From assembly GCA_019310965.1 (NCBI GenBank), contig JAFDDG010000009.1, positions 1 through 64,000 of the forward strand: 64,000 nt of DNA. The letters run 5' to 3'. A program made the translations under genes and the position numbers. Positions 1 through 8,572 of the stretch are shown in pieces. The notes below the pieces were generated by a model, which was not told where the DNA came from, searched no databases, and saw only the letters and a list, made by a program, of their open reading frames with translations. Position 1 is the stretch's first letter, and each line of letters opens with the position of its first letter. The stretch is from Deltaproteobacteria bacterium. GTDB taxonomy: Bacteria > Myxococcota_A > UBA9160 > SMWR01.

Positions 1-1083
1 CAGCGCAAAGTGCGGAACCAGGCGATCGACGACTTCCGCCGAGAGGATGGGGGCCGGAGTGCTGACCGCGAGCAACGGGGAAATGGCGGCGCAGGCAAGC
101 GCCACCCCGACGAGTGCGAGACCGCGATTCTCGCTGGGGAGCGGCGCCGTACGCGGCACCAGCGCCGCCACCACGAAGCCCAGGCCGGGCAGCAGGCCCG
201 CGAACGCCAACGCCAACAACAACGCAACGCCAACGCGCGGATCGCCCGGAACGGCGCCGCGCGTCACCTCGACAGCAAAGGAGGCGTCGAGCCATCCCAG
301 TGTCTCGGCCAGCGTCTTCTCCATCCACACGACGCCCTGGTGGTCGGCACCGCGCACCGACACGAGGCGCACGGCATTTCGCAGCGCGGGATCGCCGTGA
401 GTCGTGCCCTCGGCCAGCTCCTCGACCCCCGCCAGACGCGCCGCGGTCGCCGCCGAGCGCTCGCGGATGCGTCGAGGATCGCCGGAGGCGTAGAGGAAGA
501 GCGCATTCGCCGGCCGGTAGGGCCCCTCGACTCGCGCGCCGCCGGAGATCAGCACCGCTGCATCGATGCCAGCATCGCGGCTGGCGTAGTCGAGAGCGGC
601 GCTCGCGCCCATCGAGTGCCCGAGCACGGCAATGTGCTCGCCGTCGACGAAGGGCCACGTGCGCAGAAAGTCGACCGCCGCGGCGAACTCCTCCGCAAAG
701 TCATCAGCCGTCGCAGCGCCTCGGTTGAAGGGATTGCGATTTCCACCGTGACCCATCGCGTCGAAGGCAAGCACCGCGTAACCCGACCTGGCCAAGCCCC
801 GGCACAGCCCGCTCAGGGACGCGCGGTCGCCAGCAAATCCGTGCATCGCCACCACTGCCGGCGGCCGAGCTGCTCGGGGCGGCGGCTCCAGGAAGTGCCG
901 GCGGGCCGCCTCGCGACCGCCCTCGATGGGCAGAAACACCGTGGCCGGGATCCCCCCCGCCAACATCAAGTCGGCATGCGCGGGCCCGCCGTTCTCGAGC
1001 CGCGCCAGCTGCAGCGAGCCGGCCAAGAAGATCACGAGGGCCACAGCTGAAAACAGGAGCACACCACGTCGCATCTCATCCAT
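1..1083 (-). CDS. Membrane-anchored alpha/beta hydrolase (3' end outside the window)
   Basis: The frame is open for 361 codons from an ATG at 1083 and runs off the left edge; a second in-frame ATG lies at 1074. Residues ~5-22 form a hydrophobic signal anchor. The core then shows an oxyanion-type segment (MHGFAGD), a 'FDAMGHGGN' loop and the nucleophile elbow GHSMG, as in dienelactone hydrolase/acyl-esterase folds. After the hydrolase domain the sequence becomes hydrophobic again, so a C-terminal membrane region is likely. Substrate unknown. It diverges from the reductase gene at 1155 across 71 bp, which must hold both promoters. Confidence 0.8.
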   Translation of the reverse strand, partial: MDEMRRGVLLFSAVALVIFLAGSLQLARLENGGPAHADLMLAGGIPATVFLPIEGGREAARRHFLEPPPRAARPPAVVAMHGFAGDRASLSGLCRGLARSGYAVLAFDAMGHGGNRNPFNRGAATADDFAEEFAAAVDFLRTWPFVDGEHIAVLGHSMGASAALDYASRDAGIDAAVLISGGARVEGPYRPANALFLYASGDPRRIRERSAATAARLAGVEELAEGTTHGDPALRNAVRLVSVRGADHQGVVWMEKTLAETLGWLDASFAVEVTRGAVPGDPRVGVALLLALAFAGLLPGLGFVVAALVPRTAPLPSENRGLALVGVALACAAISPLLAVSTPAPILSAEVVDRLVPHFAL

Positions 1084-1154
1084 GGAAGCCATCCGGAAGC
1101 ACGAAGTCAAACCGAAGCGCGTGATATGCTGCGACGCCCGCGCCAGGAGCCCGC

Positions 1155-2081
1155 TTGACCGAGCAGAACGGACCGGTACTCGTCACGGGGGCCAACGGCC
1201 ACCTCGGCCGGCGCTTGCTGCGTCGCCTGGTCGGCGAGCGCGAGCTCGTCGCAGTGGTGCGCTCGGAGCGCGCCCGTGCCCAGATCGAAGCCCTCGCGCT
1301 CACGCCAGCACCACGCATCGCAGTGCTCGAATACGGCGACGCGGCGGCACTGGGGACGGCGGCACGCGGTTGCAGCCACGCAGCCCATCTCGTCGGCATC
1401 CTGAAGGAAGGCTCGAACAGCAGCTACACCGCCGCTCACGAAGACTCCGCGGCAGCGCTGGCAGAAGCGGCCGACGCTGCCGGTCTCGCGCGGGTCGTGC
1501 TGCTCAGCATCCTGGGCTCGCGCCCGGCTTCGAGCAACGCCTGCCTCGCCTCGAAGGGACGCAGCGAGACGATCCTCCGCGACGCCAGGACACCGCTGCT
1601 CGTGTTGCGGGTGCCGATGGTGCTGGGCGAAGGCGACTTCGCTTCGCGCGCCCTGGCCGGGCAGGCGGGTGCGCCCTTTGCCGCACTGGTGCGCGGCGGC
1701 GCGAGCCTCGAGCAGCCGATCTACGCCGGGGACGTGGTCGATGCCATCGTCGCGGGGATCACGCGAGAGGGACTCGACGCTGTCGCCCTCGATCTGGCCG
1801 GACCCGAGAGCCTCTCTCGCCGCGCCCTCCTCGCGCGCGCCGTCGCCGTAGTCGACGGCACAATGCCAAAGATCCTGCCCGTCCCTTTCTTTTTTAACCG
1901 GGCGGCGGCATGGCTCTTCGAGAGACTTCTGTCCGATCCACCGCTCACCCGCGCGATGCTCGGCGTGCTCGACCACGACGACAGCGTCGACGTACGCCCG
2001 GCCTGCACAAGGCTCGGCATCGAGCTCACCACCCTCGACGAGACGCTGCGCCGCTGCATCCCAAGGGAGTCCTCGCAATGA
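1155..2081 (+). CDS. NAD(P)-binding atypical SDR / NmrA-like epimerase-reductase
   Basis: 308 residues with an N-terminal Rossmann motif TGANGHLGRR (~10-19), typical of the atypical short-chain dehydrogenases (NmrA/complex I NDUFA9-like) that act on sugars, lipids or as redox sensors. The start is a TTG at 1155 with a good AGGAG five bases upstream; no ATG fits the conserved N-terminus. The stop overlaps the next gene's start (ATGA at 2078-2081), so the two are translationally coupled. The active-site Tyr-Lys pair of classical SDRs is not obvious. Substrate cannot be inferred; family call is firm. Confidence 0.85.
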   Translation: MTEQNGPVLVTGANGHLGRRLLRRLVGERELVAVVRSERARAQIEALALTPAPRIAVLEYGDAAALGTAARGCSHAAHLVGILKEGSNSSYTAAHEDSAAALAEAADAAGLARVVLLSILGSRPASSNACLASKGRSETILRDARTPLLVLRVPMVLGEGDFASRALAGQAGAPFAALVRGGASLEQPIYAGDVVDAIVAGITREGLDAVALDLAGPESLSRRALLARAVAVVDGTMPKILPVPFFFNRAAAWLFERLLSDPPLTRAMLGVLDHDDSVDVRPACTRLGIELTTLDETLRRCIPRESSQ

Positions 2082-3091
2082 ACCCCGACGAATCACCTCG
2101 ACACTCCGCAGACGAAGCTCGAAGCGAGGGGCGGCCCAACGAAGCCAGGAAAGCCGGTCCGCTACAGAGGCTGTTGCCCTGGGCGATCACTCTCGCCTGC
2201 TTCACCTATCTCTACTTGCAGATCGACGCACAGGCCGTGCGACAGGGCCAGGGTGCCATCCCCTTCCTGCTGGGTGTCTTTGCGGACGTCTCGTGGGTGA
2301 GCTGGCTGGTGCTGATGATCCCCTACTCGGCGTTCTTTTTCCTGGTGGATTCGCTCGTCGTCTGGCGCATCGTCAACTGGTTCAACGCAAGAGTGCCGTA
2401 CGCGGACATCCTGCCGATTCGCGGCAGCGCCTACATCATTTCGATCCTGAACGAACAGGTCGGCAAGGGCGTAATGGCCGTCTACCTGAACCGCCGCGAC
2501 GGCGTACCGGGCTGGCAGGTGGGTTCGAGCATGCTCTTCATCATGTTCTGCGAATTCTTCTACCTGCTCTTCTGGGCGAACGTGGGCTACGCCCTGCGCG
2601 GCGACCAGCTGCCGGAGATTTTCGCCTGGATTCCCTGGGTGGCCGGCGGCGCGTGCGCGTTCTTCGCGCTCTGGGTGCTCTACTTCGGCGGCACCATCGC
2701 ACCCGGCCACGGCCTGCGCGACCGGCAGATCCTGCACGCCTTCCGCCAGGCACGCTGGTGGCAGTACCTCGTCGTAATCGCGCTGCGCTCGCCGGCGCTG
2801 CTGGCGGCCGTCGGCGTCTATACCCTGTCCCTGCGGCTTTTCGGACTCGAAGCCCAGTGGCTCGACATGCTGGGCTACCTGCCGGTCATCTTCTTCGGCG
2901 CTGCGGTACCGGGACCCTTCCGGGCCGTCGCCATCGCGCTCTGGTCGTTCATCTACGCTGAGAATCCCGGGCAGGCCACGGCCTTCGGCCTGGTGCAACA
3001 CAACTTCTTCATCTTCTTCAACGCAGCCATCGGGTTGCTCTTTCTCAGGCGCGCGAATCGCGAGCTCTTCGGCCCCGCACGAGCCACCTGA
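2078..3091 (+). CDS. Polytopic membrane protein, possibly lysylphosphatidylglycerol synthase TM/UPF0104-like
   Basis: 337 residues from the ATG that overlaps the preceding stop. A polar, charged N-terminal ~30 residues is followed by about seven or eight hydrophobic segments, with aromatic-rich helices and a conserved-looking internal 'NEQVGKG' stretch. The architecture resembles the lysylphosphatidylglycerol synthase transmembrane / AglD-like flippase family, but I see no decisive motif, so this is a family suggestion only. Coupling to the upstream reductase suggests a joint envelope-lipid role. The last 47 bp overlap the convergent CDP-alcohol phosphatidyltransferase gene. Confidence 0.75.
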   Translation: MNPDESPRHSADEARSEGRPNEARKAGPLQRLLPWAITLACFTYLYLQIDAQAVRQGQGAIPFLLGVFADVSWVSWLVLMIPYSAFFFLVDSLVVWRIVNWFNARVPYADILPIRGSAYIISILNEQVGKGVMAVYLNRRDGVPGWQVGSSMLFIMFCEFFYLLFWANVGYALRGDQLPEIFAWIPWVAGGACAFFALWVLYFGGTIAPGHGLRDRQILHAFRQARWWQYLVVIALRSPALLAAVGVYTLSLRLFGLEAQWLDMLGYLPVIFFGAAVPGPFRAVAIALWSFIYAENPGQATAFGLVQHNFFIFFNAAIGLLFLRRANRELFGPARAT

Positions 3092-3605
3092 AGCGGTCGA
3101 GCATCGAGAGCAACGTCGCCACGACGAGCAGCCAGCCGAGGGCCAGCACGAGCCCGGGCCCGGGCCAGCCGAGCCCCAACGTGTCGCGCATGATCGGCAC
3201 CGCCACGATCGCGTAATAGGCGATGCCATTCCAGCGACCGAGCCTGCTCGGCCGCAGACCCTGTGCCGCGAAGGCCCTGGAATCGGCGGCGTACTGCACG
3301 AACGCCAGAACGATCAGGGGCGCCAGCGCGGCGGGCAACACCCCGCCGCTCGCGAGAGCGCAACAACCCACGCTGACAAAGGTGGCGTCGGCCGCGTGAT
3401 CGATCGCGCCGCCGAGGGGGGTCGCCTCGCCGTAGCGCCGCGCCACCCAACCATCAGCAAAGTCGCTGCCGACGGCCAGCCAGAAAATCACCGCCGCGAA
3501 CTCCGCTCGTTCTGACACGATCGCCCAGCCGAATGGCGGCACCAGTAACAGGCGCGGCAACGTCAGCGCCGTAGCTCGGGTCCAGAGCGTGCGCCTGGCA
3601 GACAT
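3045..3605 (-). CDS. CDP-alcohol phosphatidyltransferase family protein
   Basis: 186-residue membrane enzyme of the CDP-OH-P family, which transfers a phosphatidyl group from CDP-diacylglycerol (or a related CDP-lipid) to an alcohol, producing phospholipids such as PG, PI or cardiolipin. The complete signature D-x2-D-G-x2-A-R-x8-G-x3-D-x3-D is visible starting at the 'SDFADGWVAR' segment (~48-57) and ending at 'IDHAAD'. Four to six hydrophobic helices surround it. The acceptor alcohol is not predictable. It is convergent with, and overlaps by 47 bp, the membrane protein gene ending at 3091. Confidence 0.88.
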   Translation of the reverse strand: MSARRTLWTRATALTLPRLLLVPPFGWAIVSERAEFAAVIFWLAVGSDFADGWVARRYGEATPLGGAIDHAADATFVSVGCCALASGGVLPAALAPLIVLAFVQYAADSRAFAAQGLRPSRLGRWNGIAYYAIVAVPIMRDTLGLGWPGPGLVLALGWLLVVATLLSMLDRFRWLVRGRRARDSRA

Positions 3606-3648
3606 CGAGTGACGACAGTAACAGCGCCCACGCTACTCTGCAGCTCCC

Positions 3649-4008
3649 ATGACACCTCGAGCCCACGCGCTCTTCGGAGCCAATCCAACGCTGGTAGCCG
3701 CACTCGCCGCAACGCTGCTGGCTGCGGCCTGCAGCGACGACACCAAGGTCGAGACCACTGAGATGCGCGGCGAGCGGGTCTACCGCAACGTCTGTGCCAC
3801 ATGCCACGGCAGCAACCCGAACCGGGACGGCGTGACCGGACCCGCCATCGCCGACGCTTCCGAGGAGTTGCTTCGAGCCCGCGTGTTGCGCGGCGAATAC
3901 CCGCCCGGCTACACGCCCAAGCGCAACACCAGGCAGATGGTGGCGCTTCCCTACCTCGAGCCGGTGATTCCCGACCTGTCTGCCTACCTGGCATCAGTCG
4001 AGCGCTGA
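3649..4008 (+). CDS. c-type cytochrome lipoprotein
   Basis: 119 residues. A hydrophobic N-terminus ends in a lipobox (LAAAC at ~24-28), so the mature protein is probably a lipid-anchored periplasmic protein. One haem-binding motif CATCH follows (~49-53), with a candidate distal ligand Met in 'RQMVALPYL' near residue 98, i.e. a class I monohaem cytochrome c. It probably carries electrons for a membrane oxidoreductase. The best local partner is the PuuD-like membrane protein encoded convergently at 4079-4777: in PuuD itself the urate-oxidase-like membrane domain is fused to a cytochrome c domain. Confidence 0.9.
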   Translation: MTPRAHALFGANPTLVAALAATLLAAACSDDTKVETTEMRGERVYRNVCATCHGSNPNRDGVTGPAIADASEELLRARVLRGEYPPGYTPKRNTRQMVALPYLEPVIPDLSAYLASVER

Positions 4009-4018
4009 CACCAAGCGA

Positions 4019-4056
4019 AAACCGGGTGCGCGCCCGCCAGGACACGCACCCGGTTT
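4019..4056. terminator. Bidirectional intrinsic terminator
   Basis: A perfect 12-bp inverted repeat, AAACCGGGTGCG / CGCACCCGGTTT, separated by 14 nt, lies in the 70-bp gap between two convergent genes. The A/T ends of the arms provide a short U tract in both directions, so it can end transcription of the cytochrome gene (+) and of the PuuD-like gene (-). Confidence 0.8.
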
Positions 4057-4078
4057 CGTGCGAAGCGAAAGACTCGGG

Positions 4079-4777
4079 TCAGATCAGGAACATCTGCGCA
4101 AGCATCAACACCGCGGTGAGGACGACACCGGCGTGGATGGTGCCCGACACCGTCGTGAGCGGCTTCTGGCTGGCGGCACCGGGACCGATCAGACCGTTGA
4201 TCTCGACCAGCGCGATCACGATGAGCGCGGCGATCCAGTAGGTCTGCACGCCGTCGCCGACATCGGCACCGCGGGCCAGCGAAGGCAGGTGGCTCGCTGC
4301 CGCCATGAAGAAGAGCATCGGGATCGAAAAGAGCGTGTTGGTGCGCGAGGCCATGCCGGCTTTTCCGCCCGCCGCCGCGGCCGCCGGATTGGGCTCGGCG
4401 CCACCCGCAACCTTGTTGGCATTCTCGATCACGATTTTCTGCGCGGGCCAGATGACGAACCAGACATTCGCCCACATCAGCGTGCCCATCGCACCGCCGG
4501 TCAGAATGCGCGTGAAGTAGCCGGACGTCAGGGGCACGCCGCCGTGAAGCTTCATGGCCACGATCAACCAGCCGGTGAGGAAAGTGAACATCGCGCCCCA
4601 ACGGAACCACCACAGTGCGTTTGGCACGAGTTCGCGGGTCATCGCGCCCTTTGCCGTAGCACCCAGCTCAGTGCCAAAGAATGGCGTCTGAATGAAGTTG
4701 AAGTAGTAGAGCACCCCGATCCAGGTAATGCCCGCCAAGAAGTGGAACCAGCGCAGAACGAATTCTGCCACCTCCAT
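4079..4777 (-). CDS. PuuD-like (urate oxidase N-terminal domain) membrane protein
   Basis: 232 residues with several transmembrane helices rich in Trp and His (for example 'RWFHFLAGITWIGVLYYFN' near the start and 'LMWANVWFVIWPAQK' in the middle), matching the membrane domain of PuuD-type urate hydroxylase (urate_ox_N). The start is the ATG at 4777, preceded by AGGAGG; an earlier in-frame ATG at 4828 lacks such a site. The family's fused C-terminal cytochrome c is absent here, but a stand-alone cytochrome c lies next door. No other purine catabolic genes are in the window, so urate as substrate is not supported; the redox-membrane role is inference. Confidence 0.82.
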   Translation of the reverse strand: MEVAEFVLRWFHFLAGITWIGVLYYFNFIQTPFFGTELGATAKGAMTRELVPNALWWFRWGAMFTFLTGWLIVAMKLHGGVPLTSGYFTRILTGGAMGTLMWANVWFVIWPAQKIVIENANKVAGGAEPNPAAAAAGGKAGMASRTNTLFSIPMLFFMAAASHLPSLARGADVGDGVQTYWIAALIVIALVEINGLIGPGAASQKPLTTVSGTIHAGVVLTAVLMLAQMFLI

Positions 4778-4885
4778 CACGAACCTCCTCTTCTCGGGGT
4801 GGAGGGCTGGGAACATCCCATGACACACGCACCCCAGCTGTGAACAACGAGATTCTACTCGACCGCGGCAACGCTGCTCGGATTT

Positions 4886-5788
4886 TCAGCGTGGCCGGGG
4901 GATGCGCGTCGTGATACGGTCCCAGCCAAGCGACTCGAATAACGCCTCGGCGACGGTGTGGTCGCTGAGCTTCCACTGCAGGCATCGCAAGTCGCCGCGC
5001 AGACCGGGGACGTCGCGCACCAGGGTCGCGAGGCCGCGGGTCCGGAGCGCGAGTTCGCGGTGCTCGTCCACCAGGCCGGCGGCGCGCGTGGCACCTCGGA
5101 CCCGCAGGCCCTCCCACTTCTCGGCGTCCGCCGGGATGTCCTCGATGCGGCCGAAGGCGCGCAGCGCCACGGAGGCGCCCTTCGGCCCGACCCCCGGCAC
5201 GCCGGGCAAGTTGTCGACCACATCACCGATCAGCCCCAGGTAGTCGGTGATCTGGTCCGGAGCGACGCCAAACTTCTCGCGCACGCCGTCTGCATCCACA
5301 TCGCGTTCGCGCTTCATGTCCCACAGCGTGGCTCGTCCATCCTCGCGCACGAGCTGCGCCATATCCTTGTCCGTGGTGACGATGCGCGCGCTGGCGCCGC
5401 GCGCCAGCAGCCGCGTGGCCCACGTAGCAATCACGTCGTCGGCCTCGTAGCCCTCGACCTCACCCAGCTGGATGCCGAGGGCCCGCGTGATCTCCATGCA
5501 CATCTCCCACTGGGGCTCGAGATCGTCCGGCATCTCGTCGCGCTGTGCCTTGTACTCCGGGAACTCCTCGTTTCGAAAGCTCTCCTGCGCGAAGTCGAAG
5601 GCGACCGCGATGTGGGTCGGCTCGTGATCGGCCAGGTAGCGCAACAGCGTATTCGCATAGCCGTAGGCGGCGTTCGTCGGCCGGCCGTCCGGGCTCGTCA
5701 TCGACGGCAGCGAATAGTAGGCACGGAACACCCAGATCGGGCCGTCGATCAGGTGGACGAGCGGTCCCCGCGTCCTGCGCTTCGCCAT
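4886..5788 (-). CDS. 5'-3' exonuclease / flap endonuclease (PolI N-domain type)
   Basis: 300 residues, a stand-alone version of the DNA polymerase I 5'-nuclease domain, which removes RNA primers and flaps. Visible motifs: N-terminal 'LIDGPIWVFRAYY', the acidic cluster 'GYEADDVIATWA', 'VTTDKDMAQLV', and the helix-hairpin-helix region 'GDVVDNLPGVPGVGPKGA'. All metal-binding Asp positions I can trace are present, so it should be active. Its ATG overlaps the proS stop by one base (TGATG), so it is translated in tandem with prolyl-tRNA synthetase. No polymerase domain follows. Confidence 0.92.
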   Translation of the reverse strand: MAKRRTRGPLVHLIDGPIWVFRAYYSLPSMTSPDGRPTNAAYGYANTLLRYLADHEPTHIAVAFDFAQESFRNEEFPEYKAQRDEMPDDLEPQWEMCMEITRALGIQLGEVEGYEADDVIATWATRLLARGASARIVTTDKDMAQLVREDGRATLWDMKRERDVDADGVREKFGVAPDQITDYLGLIGDVVDNLPGVPGVGPKGASVALRAFGRIEDIPADAEKWEGLRVRGATRAAGLVDEHRELALRTRGLATLVRDVPGLRGDLRCLQWKLSDHTVAEALFESLGWDRITTRIPRPR

Positions 5789-7512
5789 CAGATCTGCGAT
5801 GAGAAGTTGCGCTCTTCGAAGACGTTCTCCGCCACCGCCTTGGCCGCTTTCGTGAGGTCGATCTCGCGAGACTTGCGCGTCTTGCGACGCACGAGCTCGA
5901 CCTTGCCTTCCTTGAGACCCTTGGGTCCGACGGTGATGCGGTAGGGAATTCCGATCAGCTCAGCGTCCTTGAACTTCACGCCGGGCCGCTCATCGCGATC
6001 GTCGAGCAGCACATCGATGCCCTCGCCCCGCAGCGCATCGTAGAGGGCGCCGGACGCGTCGCTGGTCTCAGCGCTTTTCGCGTTCACCTGGGTGATGACC
6101 ACTTCGTAGGGCGCAACGCTGAGCGGCCAGACCATGCCGGCCTCGTCGTGATGCTGCTCGACGATCGCCGCCATGGTGCGCTGGATGCCAATGCCGTAGG
6201 AGCCCATCACGATCGGGCGCTTCTGGCCCGCGTCGTCGAGGACGGCGGCACCCATCATCTCGTAGCGTGTGCCTAGCTTGAAGATGTGACCGATCTCGAT
6301 CGTCTTCTGCACGGCCAGCGCGCCATCGCACATGGGGCAGGGCTCGCCTTCGTTCACTTCGCGCAGATCCAGCCAGCGGCCGACGTCGATGTCGCGCGCA
6401 ATATCGACGCCGCGCAGGTGAAAATCGTCTTCGTTGGCGCCGGTGGTCATGTTCTTGCGGCCTGCGAGCGCCGCGTCTGCAGCGATGGCCAGCCCGCTCA
6501 CGCCGACACCGCCGAGGCTTCCGGGCGAAGCGCCGAGCGCGGCTCGAATCTCGTCGTCGGAAGCGGGACGCAGATCCTGCGCCTGCAACCCGTCCTGCAG
6601 CTTCTGCTCGACGAGCGAGTGATCGCCGCGCAGCAGCACCAGCGTGGTGTTGCCATCGACGACGTAGACGAGGGTCTTGATCTGCCGCCCTGCTGGCGCG
6701 CCGCCATCGAAGCTCTCGAGGTCATCGATGCTGCGCTGTCCCGGCGTGGCGAAGCGCTCGGGCTGCCCCGGACCGGCCTCGTCCGCGATCTCTGGCAACG
6801 TCGAAGTCGCCTTCTCGAAGTTCGCCGCGTAACCGCAGCTTCCGCAGGAGGCGACCCAGTCTTCGCCGGCGTCGCTCGTCGTCATGAACTCGATGCTCTC
6901 ACTGCCACCCATGCTGCCGGAGGATGCCTCGACGGCCAGCGCGTCGAGCCCGCAGCTCGCGAAGATCTTGCGATACGCATCGAAATGCTTCTGGAACGCA
7001 ACATCCAATCCCTCGGTGTCGAGGTCGAGCGAGTAGGAGTCCTTCATGGTGAACTCACGCACGCGCAGCAGGCCCGACTTCGGCCGCGGCTCATCGCGGA
7101 ACTTCGTCGCGATCTGGTACCAGATCTGCGGGAGCTGCCGGTAGCTGCGCAGCTCCGAGGCGATCGTCGCGAAGATCTCCTCAGCGGTCATGCCAAGAGC
7201 CATGTCCGTGCCCTTGCGATCCTGCAGGCGGAACATCTCTTCGCCCAGCGTCTCCCAGCGACCGGAACGCTTCCAGACGTCTGCTGGGTGCAACGACGGG
7301 AGCGCAAACTCCTGGCCTCCGATCTCGTCCATCTCCTTGCGGACGATGGCTTCGATCTTCGTGCACACGCGCTTTGCCAAGGGCAGCGTCGAATAGACGC
7401 CCGCGGTGAGTTGCCGCACGTAGCCCGCGCGCACCAGGAGCTTGTGACTCGCCGCCTCGGCGTCGGCGGGATCGTCGCGCAGGGTGGGAATGAAGCTGTG
7501 AGACCAGCGCAT
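5788..7512 (-). CDS. proS: Proline--tRNA ligase, bacterial type with INS editing domain
   Basis: 574 residues, the usual length of the bacterial (ProS type 1) enzyme that charges tRNA-Pro. Class II motif 2 is seen as 'FRDEPRPKSGLLRVREF', motif 3 as 'GSYGIGIQRTMAAI', and ~180 residues of insertion (YbaK-like editing) domain lie between them. The C-terminal anticodon-binding domain includes 'DDRDERPGVKFKDAELIGIP'. It starts at ATG 7512 ('MRWSHSFIPTLRDDP', a typical ProS N-terminus). The downstream exonuclease gene overlaps its stop codon. Cytosolic, essential housekeeping function. Confidence 0.97.
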   Translation of the reverse strand: MRWSHSFIPTLRDDPADAEAASHKLLVRAGYVRQLTAGVYSTLPLAKRVCTKIEAIVRKEMDEIGGQEFALPSLHPADVWKRSGRWETLGEEMFRLQDRKGTDMALGMTAEEIFATIASELRSYRQLPQIWYQIATKFRDEPRPKSGLLRVREFTMKDSYSLDLDTEGLDVAFQKHFDAYRKIFASCGLDALAVEASSGSMGGSESIEFMTTSDAGEDWVASCGSCGYAANFEKATSTLPEIADEAGPGQPERFATPGQRSIDDLESFDGGAPAGRQIKTLVYVVDGNTTLVLLRGDHSLVEQKLQDGLQAQDLRPASDDEIRAALGASPGSLGGVGVSGLAIAADAALAGRKNMTTGANEDDFHLRGVDIARDIDVGRWLDLREVNEGEPCPMCDGALAVQKTIEIGHIFKLGTRYEMMGAAVLDDAGQKRPIVMGSYGIGIQRTMAAIVEQHHDEAGMVWPLSVAPYEVVITQVNAKSAETSDASGALYDALRGEGIDVLLDDRDERPGVKFKDAELIGIPYRITVGPKGLKEGKVELVRRKTRKSREIDLTKAAKAVAENVFEERNFSSQI

Positions 7513-7576
7513 GGCCCGACGCTAGCTCAGGCGAGCAGGGGCGCGAAGCGCCGACGCGGCAATCGGAGCTGGAACC

Positions 7577-8452
7577 TCAGAGTTCGAACGCCGGAACACC
7601 CAGCGCCGGCGCCGCGTCGAGGTAGGCACGCCGCAGCTTGCTCCATACCTCGCCGGGGCGGCCGCTGCCGATCTCGCGCCCGTCGAGAGAGCGCACCGGC
7701 ACGACGCCCGCGCCACTGCCGCTGAGAAATACCTCATCGGCGGCGAAGAGATCGAAGCGCGTGAGGCTGCGCTCGGCCGCTGGAATGCCGAGCGAGCCCG
7801 CCAGCTCGAGCAGCGTGCGGCGAGTGATGCCCTCGAGGGCGCCGTCCGAGACCGGCGGAGTCACCAGCTCGCCGCGCAGCACCGCAAAAAGGTTGGCCAC
7901 CGCCGCCTCGGCCACGTGGCCGGAAAGATTGAGCAGCAGCGCCTCGTCCGCGCCCTGGCGCCGCGCCTCGCCCTTGGCCAGCACGTTGTTCAGGTAATTC
8001 AGGCTCTTCACACGCGGGTCGAGCACGTCCGGGGGCGGACGGCGCACACTGGCCGTCACCAGCGCGATGCCTTCCGCGAGCTTCTCATCGGGGTAGATGT
8101 GCACGTCGGAGGCAATGCAAAAGAGCTTTGGATCGTGACAGGTGGTCGGGTCGACGCCGAGTGCACCTTCGCCGCGGGTCACCACCAGGCGCACGTAAGC
8201 CTCGGGCTCGCCGTGCGCACGCACCGTCTCGAGCACGATCTCGCGAATGCGGCTCAGGCCGCCGGGCAACTCCAGGTCCAACGCCTTCGCTCCGGCAGCG
8301 AGCCGCGCCAGGTGATCGTCGAGCCGAAAGACGTTGCCTGAGAAGACACGGATGCCCTCGAAGACGCCGTCGCCGTAGAGCAGCCCGTGATCCGTGACCG
8401 GCAGCTTCGCCGCGCCGGCTTCCAGCACTTTCCCATCGAGCCAGATCTTCAT
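7577..8452 (-). CDS. Class IV PLP aminotransferase, branched-chain aminotransferase (IlvE-like)
   Basis: 291 residues from the ATG at 8452 ('MKIWLDGKVLE', the family's usual start); another in-frame ATG at 8473 would add seven residues and neither has a strong ribosome site. Motifs: 'DHGLLYGDGVFEGIR' near residue 25, the PLP lysine in 'RVKSLNYLNNVLAK', and 'SGHVAEAAVANLFAV', 'EGITRRTLLELA', all typical of BCAT/D-amino-acid transaminase/ADC lyase fold IV. IlvE (Leu, Ile, Val with 2-oxoglutarate) is the most likely assignment; a D-amino-acid aminotransferase cannot be excluded. It sits downstream of an IclR regulator on the same strand. Confidence 0.88.
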   Translation of the reverse strand: MKIWLDGKVLEAGAAKLPVTDHGLLYGDGVFEGIRVFSGNVFRLDDHLARLAAGAKALDLELPGGLSRIREIVLETVRAHGEPEAYVRLVVTRGEGALGVDPTTCHDPKLFCIASDVHIYPDEKLAEGIALVTASVRRPPPDVLDPRVKSLNYLNNVLAKGEARRQGADEALLLNLSGHVAEAAVANLFAVLRGELVTPPVSDGALEGITRRTLLELAGSLGIPAAERSLTRFDLFAADEVFLSGSGAGVVPVRSLDGREIGSGRPGEVWSKLRRAYLDAAPALGVPAFEL

Positions 8453-8572
8453 CGGGCTGACCCCATCGTGCATCGGCCGTGATTTCGCGAACAGACTTTC
8501 ATCGAACCGCCCCCTTGTCGCGTCGCTCGTGGCCCCGGCCAGGAGTCGGCATCGCGGCCACCCTCTTCAGCT

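Noticed and set aside
10-1050. A 346-codon plus-strand frame at the left edge
   Set aside because: Its sequence is low-complexity Arg/Gly/His, and the minus strand carries a clear alpha/beta hydrolase.
3649-4777. A complete urate degradation locus
   Set aside because: Only the PuuD-like membrane protein and a cytochrome c are present; no HIU hydrolase, OHCU decarboxylase or allantoinase is nearby.
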